This document shows positions 1 through 7,387 of a stretch of DNA of 64,000 nt, piece by piece. The DNA comes from Planctomycetota bacterium (GTDB taxonomy: Bacteria > Planctomycetota > UBA1135 > UBA2386): NCBI GenBank assembly GCA_016794425.1, contig JAEUHR010000010.1:59738-123737 (forward strand), read 5' to 3'. The position numbers and the translations under genes are program-made. Below the pieces are notes generated by a model, which searched no databases, had not been told where the DNA came from, and saw only the letters and a list, made by a program, of their open reading frames with translations. The first letter of the stretch is position 1. Every line of letters begins with the position of its first letter.

Positions 1-1
1 G

Positions 2-298
2 CTGGACGCGCTGGTCGCGGACCTGCGCGCGCGGCCGCCGACTGCCGCGGAACTCGACACCGCGCGGCGGTCGCTGCGGGCCGAACTGGGGCTTTCGCCG
101 TTGCCACCGGGCACCGACGGCGCCGCGCTGCCGGGCCGCGCGGTGGCGCTGCTGCTGGCCGAGCTGCGGTCGGTCGACGAAGCGGCGCTCGACGCCGTGA
201 CGCCGGCCGCAGCGCAGGCGGCGCTGGCGGCGGTCGTCGAGCCGCGGCGCGCGTTCCGCGGTGCGCTGGTGCCGGCCCGGTCGGCCGCTTCGCGGTGA
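2..298 (+). CDS. C-terminal part of a possible M16-family peptidase (5' end outside window)
   Basis: The frame is open from the first bases of the window to a TGA at 296-298, so only the last 98 codons or so are present. The visible part is Ala/Leu/Arg-rich. It resembles the end of an M16 (insulinase/pitrilysin) domain: a helix with a pattern like 'ELDTARRSL', then 'VTPAAAQAAL', then a short beta-strand-like end ('RRAFRGALVPA'). In M16 proteins this corresponds to the 'vt.edv...a..yl.p....v.v.P' tail. No catalytic residues fall inside the window, so the family call is tentative. It could instead be another helical domain. The next gene starts 75 bases downstream on the same strand. Confidence 0.45.
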   Translation: MDALVADLRARPPTAAELDTARRSLRAELGLSPLPPGTDGAALPGRAVALLLAELRSVDEAALDAVTPAAAQAALAAVVEPRRAFRGALVPARSAASR

Positions 299-373
299 AG
301 GCGGGGCCGCGGCGGTGCCGATGAGCGCTGCGGTCCGGTCGCCGGACCGTTCTCGCTCGCCCGCTCACCGCCG

Positions 374-2170
374 ATGGGATTCATCAACGTCGCCGAACGC
401 ACGATCAGCGCCAAGCTCGTCTACTACGGCGTCGGCGTCGGCGGCAAGACGACCAGTCTGCAGCAGGTGCACGGCATCTTCTGCCCGCGCAACGAGGTCC
501 AGCTGGTGTCGATCAACACCGAAGAGGACCAGACGCTGCTGTTCGACTTCCTGCCGATCAACCTCGGCCGCGTCGGCGGGTTCAAGATCCGCATCCAGGG
601 CTTCACGGTGCCGGGGCAGCCGAAGTACCGCCAGATGCGCAAGTACGTGCTGCAGGGCGCCGACGCGGTGGTGTTCGTCGTCGACAGCCAGAAGAGCCGC
701 CTGCAGGAGAACCTCGAGTCGCTGCAGAGCATGCGCGAGAACCTGCGCAGCAGCCCCGGGACGTCCGAGGACATCCCGATCGTGATGCAGTACAACAAGC
801 GCGACCTGCCCGACATCCTCAGCGAAGAGGATCTCGACACGCAGTTCCGCTACCGGCCCGACATCGAGTCGTTCCCGTCGGTGGCGACCGAGGGGCAGGG
901 CGTGTTCGAGGCGTTCGTGCACGCCGCCGCGCTGCTGGTCGAGAAGAAGGTCGAGCTGTACGGCCTCGGCCGCGGCCAGACCGACCCGAAAGAGGTCGCG
1001 AACGGCGTGCGCGAGAAGCTGTGGGGGATCTGCGACGACGTGCGTCGGTCGCGCGCGGTGCGGCCGATCGAGCAGCTGCCGCAGACGCGGCTCGCAGTGC
1101 CCGAGACCGAGGCGCAGCCGACGGCGAGCGACGAGCAGATGCCGTCGATCGAGCTGCCCGCACCCGAGGCGGCGGCGCCGCCGGTGGCGGGCGACGACGA
1201 CTTCGAGCTGGCCTACGAGCTGCGCGAGACTTCGGGGGCGGTCACGGAGCCGGTGCTCGGCGACGTGCTGTCCGACGCGGACCTGGAGCGCGATCTCACG
1301 GTCGACACGGTCGCGATGCAGTCGCCGGAGCCGACCGAGCGCGACGACTCGCTGCTCGACCGCACCGTGCAGTCGAACCTCGAGCTGGCGCAGCGCTTCG
1401 GCGCGCTCGACGAGCAGCGCATCCTGCTGGAGCGCAAGGTGCAGGAACTGGTCGACGTCGCGCAGCAGACCGTGCACGACCTGAACCGGCCGATCAGCGC
1501 GATCCGGCTGATGCTGTCGACGCTCGACAAGGGCTACCTCGGCGAACTGACCGCGCCGGTGCAGCAGGCGGTGCAGAACGGCCTCCTGGCGGTGCACCAG
1601 ATGGAACGGCTGGTGCGGGACCTGCTCGACAGTTCGCGTCTGGACCACGACGGGCTGCGGCTCGACTTCGCCGACGTCGACCTGTCGCTGCTGGTGGCCG
1701 ACGTGCTGCGCACGCTGCGCTACGAGATCGAGGACCGCGGCGTCGGCGTGCGCGTCGAGCCGATGCCGGTCGTGCGCGCCGACAGCTGGGCGCTGACCAA
1801 GGTGTTCCTGAACCTGATCGGCAACGCGATCGCCTACGGCCCGGCCGACGGCATGCCGGTGATCCGGATCTGGGCCGAGCACGCGCTCGGCGAGTGGCGC
1901 GTCCACGTGCGCGACAACGGCATCGGCATCCCGGCGCAGGACCACCCGCGGCTGTTCCGGCGCTTCGAACGCGGCAGCAACACCGGCGGCATCAGCGGCA
2001 CCGGTCTCGGCCTGCACATCGTCAAGGAACTCGTGCAGGCGCACGGCGGCCGCGTCTCGTTCGAGTCGGCGGTCGGCCAGGGCACGACGTTCGTGCTGCA
2101 CCTGCCGCACGAACCGGTGCTGGCGCCGCACTCGCGCACGTCGACGACGGCGGCGCTGGCCGATCTCTGA
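374..2170 (+). CDS. MglA-type small GTPase fused to a histidine kinase
   Basis: A 598-aa predicted cytoplasmic protein with two signalling modules. Residues 1 to about 200 are an MglA-like Ras-superfamily GTPase: the P-loop runs from G19 to T26 (GVGVGGKT), a switch-II region reads FTVPGQ (77-82) in place of the classical DxxG, and NKRD is at 141-144. Residues 200-340 are a low-complexity acidic linker. Residues 350-590 are a histidine kinase core: an H-box with H368 (HDLNRPIS), an N-box NLIGN (480-484), the G1 box DNGIGIP from 514, and the G2 box GTGLGLHIV from 542. There is no transmembrane segment, PAS domain or receiver. MglA GTPases control polarity and motility in myxobacteria, and a kinase output on the same chain would couple nucleotide state to phosphorelay. 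That coupling is inference. The start at 374 immediately precedes the conserved MglA N-terminus. Four type IV pilus-type ATPase genes are not adjacent; the pilus cluster lies about 19 kb downstream. Confidence 0.9.
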   Translation: MGFINVAERTISAKLVYYGVGVGGKTTSLQQVHGIFCPRNEVQLVSINTEEDQTLLFDFLPINLGRVGGFKIRIQGFTVPGQPKYRQMRKYVLQGADAVVFVVDSQKSRLQENLESLQSMRENLRSSPGTSEDIPIVMQYNKRDLPDILSEEDLDTQFRYRPDIESFPSVATEGQGVFEAFVHAAALLVEKKVELYGLGRGQTDPKEVANGVREKLWGICDDVRRSRAVRPIEQLPQTRLAVPETEAQPTASDEQMPSIELPAPEAAAPPVAGDDDFELAYELRETSGAVTEPVLGDVLSDADLERDLTVDTVAMQSPEPTERDDSLLDRTVQSNLELAQRFGALDEQRILLERKVQELVDVAQQTVHDLNRPISAIRLMLSTLDKGYLGELTAPVQQAVQNGLLAVHQMERLVRDLLDSSRLDHDGLRLDFADVDLSLLVADVLRTLRYEIEDRGVGVRVEPMPVVRADSWALTKVFLNLIGNAIAYGPADGMPVIRIWAEHALGEWRVHVRDNGIGIPAQDHPRLFRRFERGSNTGGISGTGLGLHIVKELVQAHGGRVSFESAVGQGTTFVLHLPHEPVLAPHSRTSTTAALADL

Positions 2171-2213
2171 CCGCCGCGGCGAGCCCGGCATCGACGGCAC
2201 CGCCCGAAGCGAC

Positions 2214-2245
2214 GACGGCCGCCGCGCCGGAGCGCGACGGCCGTC
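2214..2245. terminator. Hairpin between the kinase gene and tRNA-Lys
   Basis: An 8-bp perfect stem GACGGCCG/CGGCCGTC with a 16-base loop lies between two convergent transcription units. There is no U-run on either side, so this is only a possible bidirectional terminator. Confidence 0.3.
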
Positions 2246-2252
2246 TCGCGTG

Positions 2253-2328
2253 TGGTACCTCCGGAAGGGATCGAACCTTCGACCCGCGGATTAAGAATCC
2301 GCTGCTCTACCAGCTGAGCTACGGAGGC
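2253..2328 (-). tRNA. tRNA-Lys (anticodon CTT)
   Basis: Read on the minus strand, the 76 bases fold into a full cloverleaf. The acceptor is GCCTCCG/CGGAGGT with one G-U pair, followed by discriminator A and an encoded CCA. The D-stem starts GCTC. The anticodon stem is GCGGA/TCCGC with loop TTCTTAA, giving CTT, and the T-arm is GAAGG-TTCGATC-CCTTC. Confidence 0.96.
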
Positions 2329-2344
2329 GCGTTGTGGGGCGAGG

Positions 2345-2373
2345 ACCGTAGCGACCACCGACGTGCGGTGCAA
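2345..2373 (-). promoter_or_regulatory. Promoter of tRNA-Lys
   Basis: On the minus strand TTGCAC (2368-2373) is followed by 17 bases and TACGGT (2345-2350), placing the transcription start about 10 bases before the mature tRNA. This is a good sigma-70-type match. Confidence 0.6.
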
Positions 2374-2402
2374 GCGCGAGCCGTGCGTTCGCGGGTGCGC
2401 TC

Positions 2403-2431
2403 TTGACCGCCTGCGCGGGGCCCGGCAGACT
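2403..2431 (+). promoter_or_regulatory. Possible promoter of tRNA-His
   Basis: TTGACC (2403-2408), 17 bases, then CAGACT (2426-2431), about 35 bases ahead of the tRNA. The -35 is good and the -10 is weak. It is divergent from the tRNA-Lys promoter. Confidence 0.4.
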
Positions 2432-2465
2432 CTTCGCCCCGCTGCGCGCCGTGGGCGCGCCGCAC

Positions 2466-2544
2466 GGTGGCTGTAGCTCAGCTCGGTTAGAGCACCAGGT
2501 TGTGGTCCTGGGGGTCGCGGGTTCAAATCCCGTCAGCCACCCCA
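2466..2544 (+). tRNA. tRNA-His (anticodon GTG)
   Basis: Cloverleaf with acceptor GTGGCTG/CAGCCAC, a G at the -1 position and discriminator C, the pair of features that marks tRNA-His. The anticodon loop TTGTGGT gives GTG. CCA is encoded at 2542-2544. Confidence 0.95.
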
Positions 2545-2617
2545 TTCCGCGCAGAATGCGCGAACGCGCAGCGCCGCGGCGTCGCTGCTCCTCTGGGCGG
2601 GTGCCCGCGGAGACCAC

Positions 2618-3226
2618 GTGAGCGACTTCGAAAGCCGGATCCAAGCTGCCGCTTCGGGTGACGATCGCGCCTACGGCGAGCTGTTCGAGAACAACCTGCC
2701 GGCGCTGGTCGCCTACCTGCGGGGGCGCGTCGGCGGCGAACTGGCGGGCCGCGAGTCGGTGCGGGACCTGGCGCAGTCGGTCTGCCGCGAGGTGCTGCGC
2801 GACCTCGGCGAGCTCGAGTTTCGCAGCGAAGAGCAGTTCCGCGCCTACCTGTTCCTGCAGGCTTCGCGCAAGGTCGTCGACCGCTACCGCTACCACAAGC
2901 AGGAGATGCGCGACCCGGCCCGGCTCGAACCGATGCCGGAGGCTGCCGACGAGGTCGAAGTGCTCGGTGCCTACGGCAGCCTGACGCCGTCGCGCGCCGC
3001 CGGCGCGCGCGAGGAGCTGACGCGCGTCGAGGCAGCGCTGCAGCTGCTGCCGGAGGCGCAGCGCGACGCCGTGCTGCTGTCGCGCATCGCCGGGCTCGGC
3101 TACCAGGAGATCGCGCGCCAGCGCGGCACCAGCGAGGCGGCGATCCGCGGCCTCGTCGCGCGTGGCCTGGCGCGGCTCGCGGCGCTGCTCGGCCGGCCGT
3201 CGACCGACGTCGGCTCGGGCGACTGA
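2618..3226 (+). CDS. ECF-type RNA polymerase sigma factor
   Basis: A 202-aa extracytoplasmic-function sigma factor. Region 2 covers roughly residues 5-90, with the 'DRAYGELFENNLPALVAYL' helix and 'VRDLAQSVCREVLRDLGEL', the -10 recognition part. Region 4 covers about residues 128-190 and contains the helix-turn-helix 'LPEAQRDAVLLSRIAGLGYQEIA' for -35 contact. It starts with GTG, preceded by a GGAG-like ribosome site. No anti-sigma gene follows; the next gene is convergent and only 8 bases away. The subgroup and the signal it answers to cannot be told from the sequence. Confidence 0.9.
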   Translation: MSDFESRIQAAASGDDRAYGELFENNLPALVAYLRGRVGGELAGRESVRDLAQSVCREVLRDLGELEFRSEEQFRAYLFLQASRKVVDRYRYHKQEMRDPARLEPMPEAADEVEVLGAYGSLTPSRAAGAREELTRVEAALQLLPEAQRDAVLLSRIAGLGYQEIARQRGTSEAAIRGLVARGLARLAALLGRPSTDVGSGD

Positions 3227-3234
3227 AGCGCGGG

Positions 3235-3618
3235 TCAGTCCCGCGACAGCGACTGCAGGAACCGCAGCAGCGCGCCGGCCGCGGCGCGCGATCCCGGATG
3301 GAACGAGGCCAGCCGGGCGGTGCGCGACGGCGCCCGTTCGCCGGCCACGCGCGGGCCGAACGTCGCGGTCGGCAGCGTCGGATCGACCGAGCGCAGCGAG
3401 CGCAGCACGCGCGCCGCGAGCCCCGGCCGCACGTCGTGGGCGATCACGAGGCAGTCGTGGCCGCCGGCGCCGAAGAACAGCGCGCGGGCATGGCCGAGGT
3501 CGGTCGCGGTGTCGACCTGGATCCCATGCGATCGGAGTTGCAGCAACAGCGGTTGCAGCGGCGCCGGGTCGGCGAGCAGCGTCAGGACGCCGAGTGGTCG
3601 CTCCGAGGGCGAAGGCAC
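3235..3618 (-). CDS. Stand-alone receiver-like (CheY-fold) protein
   Basis: A 127-aa protein with the alternating beta/alpha pattern of a response-regulator receiver: a hydrophobic strand 'GVLTLLADPAPLQPLLLQL', then 'GIQVDTATDLGHARALFF', then the strand 'DCLVIAHDVRPG', whose second Asp sits where the phosphoacceptor of '...DvrmPG' would be. The acidic pair after beta-1 and the usual Lys near the C-terminus are not clear, so it may be degenerate or simply a fold relative. It converges with the sigma factor gene and diverges from the secreted-protein gene at 3691. Confidence 0.55.
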   Translation of the reverse strand: MPSPSERPLGVLTLLADPAPLQPLLLQLRSHGIQVDTATDLGHARALFFGAGGHDCLVIAHDVRPGLAARVLRSLRSVDPTLPTATFGPRVAGERAPSRTARLASFHPGSRAAAGALLRFLQSLSRD

Positions 3619-3690
3619 GCGGCCGCTGCATCGGCAGGGTCGGCGTGCGAATCAAGCGCCGCGGTTGCCACGGCCGATGGTCGCGGTGCC

Positions 3691-4737
3691 ATGGCGTGCC
3701 GCACCTCGATCGCTCCGCTCCTGTTCCTCGCCTCGGTCGCGGCCCAGTCGCCGCTCGTGGTGCCGGCTTCGCACGGCGCGCAGGAGGGTACCGCCAGCAC
3801 CAACGTGCCGTTCGGCCGCAGCACGCCGGTGCGCGTGCAGTGCGCCTACGACGCGATGCTGTTCGCGGCGCCGGTCGTGATCACGGCGATCGCGTTCCGG
3901 CTCGACGGCGGCACGGCGGCGCTGCAGAAGCAGGTCGAGGTCGAGCTGCGCATGTCGACGCTGCCGTCGTCGCTGGTCGGCATGTCGCTCGACTTCGCGA
4001 GCAACCGCGGCGCCGACGAGACGATCGTGCTGCCGCAGCAGATCCTGACGCTGCCGGCGCAGGCTGCGTCGGCTGTGCCGAACGCGTTCCTGCCGCCGAT
4101 CCCGCTGTCGACGCCGTTCGCCTACGACCCTGCCGCCGGCGCGCTGCTGATCGAGATCGTCGTCCATGCGCAGCCGCCCGGCGCCTACTCGCTGGACGTG
4201 ACCTACGCCTGCGACAGCCCGGACATCGGGCTCGGCAACAACGTCTGCACGCAGTCGAACGGCCTCGCGCTGCAGGTGCAGAGCGCCTCGTCGCAGGTCA
4301 TGTGGGGCCGGCCGTGGATCGGCCGCGTCACCGACGCGGCGCCGGGTTCGATCGTCGTGTTCGCGGCCGGCACGCAGGACACCGGCAGCTGGGGCGGTTT
4401 CGTGCTGCCGCAGGATCTCGGGCCCGCCGGCGCGCCGGGCTGCGTGCTCGGCATCGACGTCGCGGCGACCTGGTACTCGCTGGCGCTCGGCGACGGCAGC
4501 GCGCAGTTCCCGTTCACGCTGACCAACTCGCCGACCGTGCTCGGCGAGTGGATCCGCTTCCAGGCCGCGGTGCTCGACCCGACCGCGAACGCGCTCGGCC
4601 TCGTGACGAGCCAGGCGAAGAAGGTGCAGATCTGCGGCTGGGAGCCGGTGGCGCGGCTGTGGGCGGGGAACACCAGCGCGACGATCGGCACCCGCGAGAT
4701 CGGTCTCGCGCCGGTCGTGCGCCTCACGGTGCAGTAG
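3691..4737 (+). CDS. Secreted beta-rich protein of unknown function
   Basis: A 348-aa exported protein. The frame is open much further upstream, but ATG 3691 is chosen because it begins a signal peptide: MACRTS, then a hydrophobic LLFLASVAAQ with a cleavage-like site near residue 19. The mature part is Gly/Ala/Pro/Thr-rich and mostly beta in pattern. The last 120 residues ('...LALGDGSAQFPFTL...LGEWIRFQAAVLDP...') match in style the short carboxy-terminal sandwich domain found on many exported planctomycete proteins. I do not recognise a catalytic site. Four Cys lie in the mature chain. A related tail is not visible in the other exported proteins of the window except loosely at the end of the protein encoded at 60903-62696. 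Confidence 0.75.
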   Translation: MACRTSIAPLLFLASVAAQSPLVVPASHGAQEGTASTNVPFGRSTPVRVQCAYDAMLFAAPVVITAIAFRLDGGTAALQKQVEVELRMSTLPSSLVGMSLDFASNRGADETIVLPQQILTLPAQAASAVPNAFLPPIPLSTPFAYDPAAGALLIEIVVHAQPPGAYSLDVTYACDSPDIGLGNNVCTQSNGLALQVQSASSQVMWGRPWIGRVTDAAPGSIVVFAAGTQDTGSWGGFVLPQDLGPAGAPGCVLGIDVAATWYSLALGDGSAQFPFTLTNSPTVLGEWIRFQAAVLDPTANALGLVTSQAKKVQICGWEPVARLWAGNTSATIGTREIGLAPVVRLTVQ

Positions 4738-4890
4738 CGCCGCCGCTGCCATCGGCGGTTCGCGGCGCGCTTCAAGAAGTGCCCGCCGGCCGTCGATCAT
4801 GGCCTTGCGCGCCGGTGACCGTCGGGGGGCGGAAGCCGGTGTTGCGCAGACCGTGCGGGATCAGGGGTCTGTGCACGGGACGGTCGCGCG

Positions 4891-4957
4891 GGTGGGGGCC
4901 CGACGGTCGTTCCGGCGGAGAACGCCAAGCACCCATGGGGGTGGGGGCCGGCGGTCG
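4891..4957. repeat. Two G-rich direct repeat copies
   Basis: GGTGGGGGCC followed by an 8-9 base CG(A/G)CGGTCG-like tail occurs at 4891-4909 and again at 4940-4957. The 30-base spacer contains a small hairpin, CGTTC/GAACG. The function is unknown. Confidence 0.5.
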
Positions 4958-4961
4958 GGCG

Positions 4962-4999
4962 CCCGCGGTGCCACGCATCACCGCGGGGCCGCCTTTTTT
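4962..4999 (+). terminator. Rho-independent-like terminator
   Basis: A perfect 9-bp stem CCCGCGGTG/CACCGCGGG with an 8-base loop. GCCGCC and six T (4994-4999) follow shortly after. It could end transcription of the secreted-protein gene upstream, although it lies 225 bases past its stop. Confidence 0.55.
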
Positions 5000-5026
5000 C
5001 TCGCGCGCTGCGCGCGCCAGCGCGGG

Positions 5027-5056
5027 CTCGACGGCGGCGCCCGGCCCCCGTATCAA
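5027..5056 (+). promoter_or_regulatory. Promoter-like elements close to the start of the TPR lipoprotein gene
   Basis: CTCGAC (5027-5032), 18 bases, TATCAA (5051-5056), then only 7 bases to ATG 5064. The spacing implies transcription starting at or next to the start codon. Confidence 0.45.
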
Positions 5057-5063
5057 GGCGCCG

Positions 5064-7319
5064 ATGCGGCGGTCCTGGTCGTGGGCTCTGGTGCTCCTGT
5101 GCGGCGGCTGCGCGGCGGCGGCGGGCCTGCCGCGGCGGCCGCTCGCCGATCTGCCGTCGGACACGGCAGAACCCGACCGTCGGGTCGCGCTGGCACGCGC
5201 CGACGTCGAGCAGGGACGGCCGCGGGCGGCCCTCGACGCGGTCGAAGCGGTGCTGGCCACGGAGCCCGCGCACGTCGACGCGCAGCGCGTGCGGCAGGAC
5301 GTGCTGCGGCAGCGGGGCCGGCGCGGCCGCCTCGTGCACGAGAGCGCCGCCGCGCTGGCGGCGCGGCCCGACGACGGCCTCGCGCACTACCTGCACGGCC
5401 GCATCGCCGCCGACACCGCGTCGAAACTCGCCGCGTTCGAGCGCGCCGTGGCGCTGCGGCCCGACAGCGTCTGGCCGTGGCTCGGCCTCGCGCACACGGT
5501 GCGCGCCGCCGATCCGCAGCGGGCACGTTCGATCTACGCCGCGCTCTACGACGCCAGCGATCGGCATCCGCTGGTCGCGATCGCGTTCGCGGCGCTGCTG
5601 CGCGAACAGGACCAGTTCGCCGAAGCGGCCGCGGTCTACGAACATCTGCGCGCGGATCCACGCGCGCCGGGCACCGGCGACCTCGGGCTGGCGCAGTGCT
5701 GGCTGGCGCTGGACCGGCGCGCCGAGGCGTGGGATGCGTTGCTGGCCGCGGTGCGCGAGCGGCCGTACGACCCCGGCGTGCACCAGCTGCTGCGCGGCTG
5801 GCTGCAGGCGGGCGCCACCGCCGACCAGCAGGCGCAGGTGTTCGACCTGCTGCGTGAGGATCCGGCGCGCCTGGCGGCGTTCGCGGCCGGCGACGGGGTC
5901 GCGTTGGCCGTCGAGCTGCTGCAGCGCGCGCGCCAGCCGCACGCGGTGCTGGCGCTGCTCGACGCGCACGGCGTCACGGTGCGGCAGCCGGCGCTGCGGC
6001 GGCTCCAGCGCCGGTTGCTGCTCGAGGTCGGCGACGTGGCGGCGTTCCTGCGGGTGGTGCGCGAGGACGTGCCGCGCGACCTGGTCGACCGCGAGCCGAA
6101 CCGCCTGCGCGGCCGCTGGCTCGCGCTGCTCGACGGGCCCTGGTACGCGCAGGACCCGCTGGCGGCCGGTGGGCCGTGCGTCGAACTCGCCACGGCCCTG
6201 TTGCGGGTCGGCTGGCTGGTCGAAGCCGAGCAGTTCGCCGAGGTCGCGCGGCGGCAGCGGCCCGACACGGCCGCGCCGCTGGCGGCGCTGCGCGACGAGG
6301 CGCGGCGCGAACTCGCGTTCGAAGCCGGCCTGCGCCGGCTGGTCTACCAGGGCTACGAGACCGGCGACCACGCCGCGCTCGGGGTCGTCGTGCAGCGGCT
6401 GCGCGAACTGTCACGGCGCGTGTTCGGCCAGGACGTGGTCGGCGAGCCGGTCACGTTCGCGCTGCCGATGATCGGCGAGATGCTCGATCCGTTCGCCGGC
6501 GGGCTCGCGGCGCACCTCGATCGCTACAACCGCCATCTGGTGCTCGGCCGACGCAGCGGCGGCACCGCCGAGGCGATGCTGCTGACGCGGCTGTCGCTGA
6601 CCGAACTGCCGGACCTGCCGGACCTGCCGCTGCCGGCGCCGTGTTACGAGGTGGTCGCGATCGACCGCGACGTGCGCGCGCTGGCCGGCGTGCTCGGCGG
6701 CGACGTCGCCGGCGTCGCGCTGCTGAACCACTTCCTGGTCGACCACGATGCCGTGCGCGACTGGGCGCAGGGCATCGCCGAGCGCCGCCGCACCGCCGCC
6801 GAGGACGGCCAGGCGCTGCGCGACGACCCGTTGCCCGACGGCGTCAGCGACGATCCGTTCGATGCCGCCTGGCGCCTGTGCCTGCAGTCCCCGGTCGGTG
6901 ACCGCGACCTCGAGGCCGCGGTGCTCGACATGATCCGCGCCCACGAGCGCCAGCACCTGGTCGACGCGTTCCACTTCCTGCCGGTCGAACAGAATCTGTG
7001 GCGCAGCCTCGGCCTGCTGTTCGCGTTCGGCCTGTCGCCGAGCGCGATCGAGGCCGAGATGGAACGGCGCGCCGAGCTGGCGGCGCTCGCGGTGTCGCCG
7101 CACACCGAACTCGTGCTCGCGCACATCGCCGACTTCCTGGCCGAACCCGACGCCGAATCGCCGCACCACGACGGCTTCGGCGCGCTGGGCCGCCAGGTCA
7201 CGGCGGCGCTGGTGGAGCTCGGCGTGCCGCCCGAGCGCGCGCAGCCGAGCCGCTGGCACCTCGTCGATCGCGACCTCGTGCGCCGCGCCGCGCGCCGGCT
7301 GCTCGGCGAACTGCACTAG
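5064..7319 (+). CDS. TPR-repeat lipoprotein with a putative HExxH metallopeptidase domain
   Basis: A 751-aa protein. ATG 5064 gives a lipoprotein signal: MRRSWSW, a hydrophobic ALVLLCGGC, and Cys at about residue 16 for lipidation. Residues 35-420 are degenerate TPR/helical repeats ('ARADVEQGRPRAALDAVEAVLA...', 'AFERAVALRPDSVWPWLGLA'). The C-terminal third contains 'MIRAHERQHLVDAF', with H627-E628-x-x-H631, followed 32-40 residues later by an acidic helix EAEMERRAEL (E663, E665, E667, E671) that could supply a third zinc ligand, as in gluzincins. I know of no named family that joins this arrangement to TPRs, so peptidase activity is inference. The nearby promoter suggests a leaderless message. 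The protein would sit on the inner face of an outer membrane or on the cytoplasmic membrane. Confidence 0.75.
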   Translation: MRRSWSWALVLLCGGCAAAAGLPRRPLADLPSDTAEPDRRVALARADVEQGRPRAALDAVEAVLATEPAHVDAQRVRQDVLRQRGRRGRLVHESAAALAARPDDGLAHYLHGRIAADTASKLAAFERAVALRPDSVWPWLGLAHTVRAADPQRARSIYAALYDASDRHPLVAIAFAALLREQDQFAEAAAVYEHLRADPRAPGTGDLGLAQCWLALDRRAEAWDALLAAVRERPYDPGVHQLLRGWLQAGATADQQAQVFDLLREDPARLAAFAAGDGVALAVELLQRARQPHAVLALLDAHGVTVRQPALRRLQRRLLLEVGDVAAFLRVVREDVPRDLVDREPNRLRGRWLALLDGPWYAQDPLAAGGPCVELATALLRVGWLVEAEQFAEVARRQRPDTAAPLAALRDEARRELAFEAGLRRLVYQGYETGDHAALGVVVQRLRELSRRVFGQDVVGEPVTFALPMIGEMLDPFAGGLAAHLDRYNRHLVLGRRSGGTAEAMLLTRLSLTELPDLPDLPLPAPCYEVVAIDRDVRALAGVLGGDVAGVALLNHFLVDHDAVRDWAQGIAERRRTAAEDGQALRDDPLPDGVSDDPFDAAWRLCLQSPVGDRDLEAAVLDMIRAHERQHLVDAFHFLPVEQNLWRSLGLLFAFGLSPSAIEAEMERRAELAALAVSPHTELVLAHIADFLAEPDAESPHHDGFGALGRQVTAALVELGVPPERAQPSRWHLVDRDLVRRAARRLLGELH

Positions 7320-7387
7320 CCGCGTCGGCCGTGGCATCGTTCCCGACTGGCAACGATCGGGACCGGCGGCGACGATGCGCCGCGACG

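Larger units (their letters stand above)
4738..5063. other. 326-base intergenic region
   Basis: No plausible gene is present. It holds a G-rich direct repeat, a terminator-like hairpin with a T-run, and the promoter-like elements of the lipoprotein gene at 5064. All of these are listed separately. Confidence 0.6.

Noticed and set aside
365..2200. 611-aa open frame on the minus strand over the MglA-kinase gene
   Set aside because: It is an Arg/His/Leu-rich mirror of a gene whose domains are certain. Long antisense frames are expected at this GC content.
2403..2621. A 72-codon frame over tRNA-His
   Set aside because: It runs through the cloverleaf and into a sigma factor start; an artefact of the tRNA sequence.
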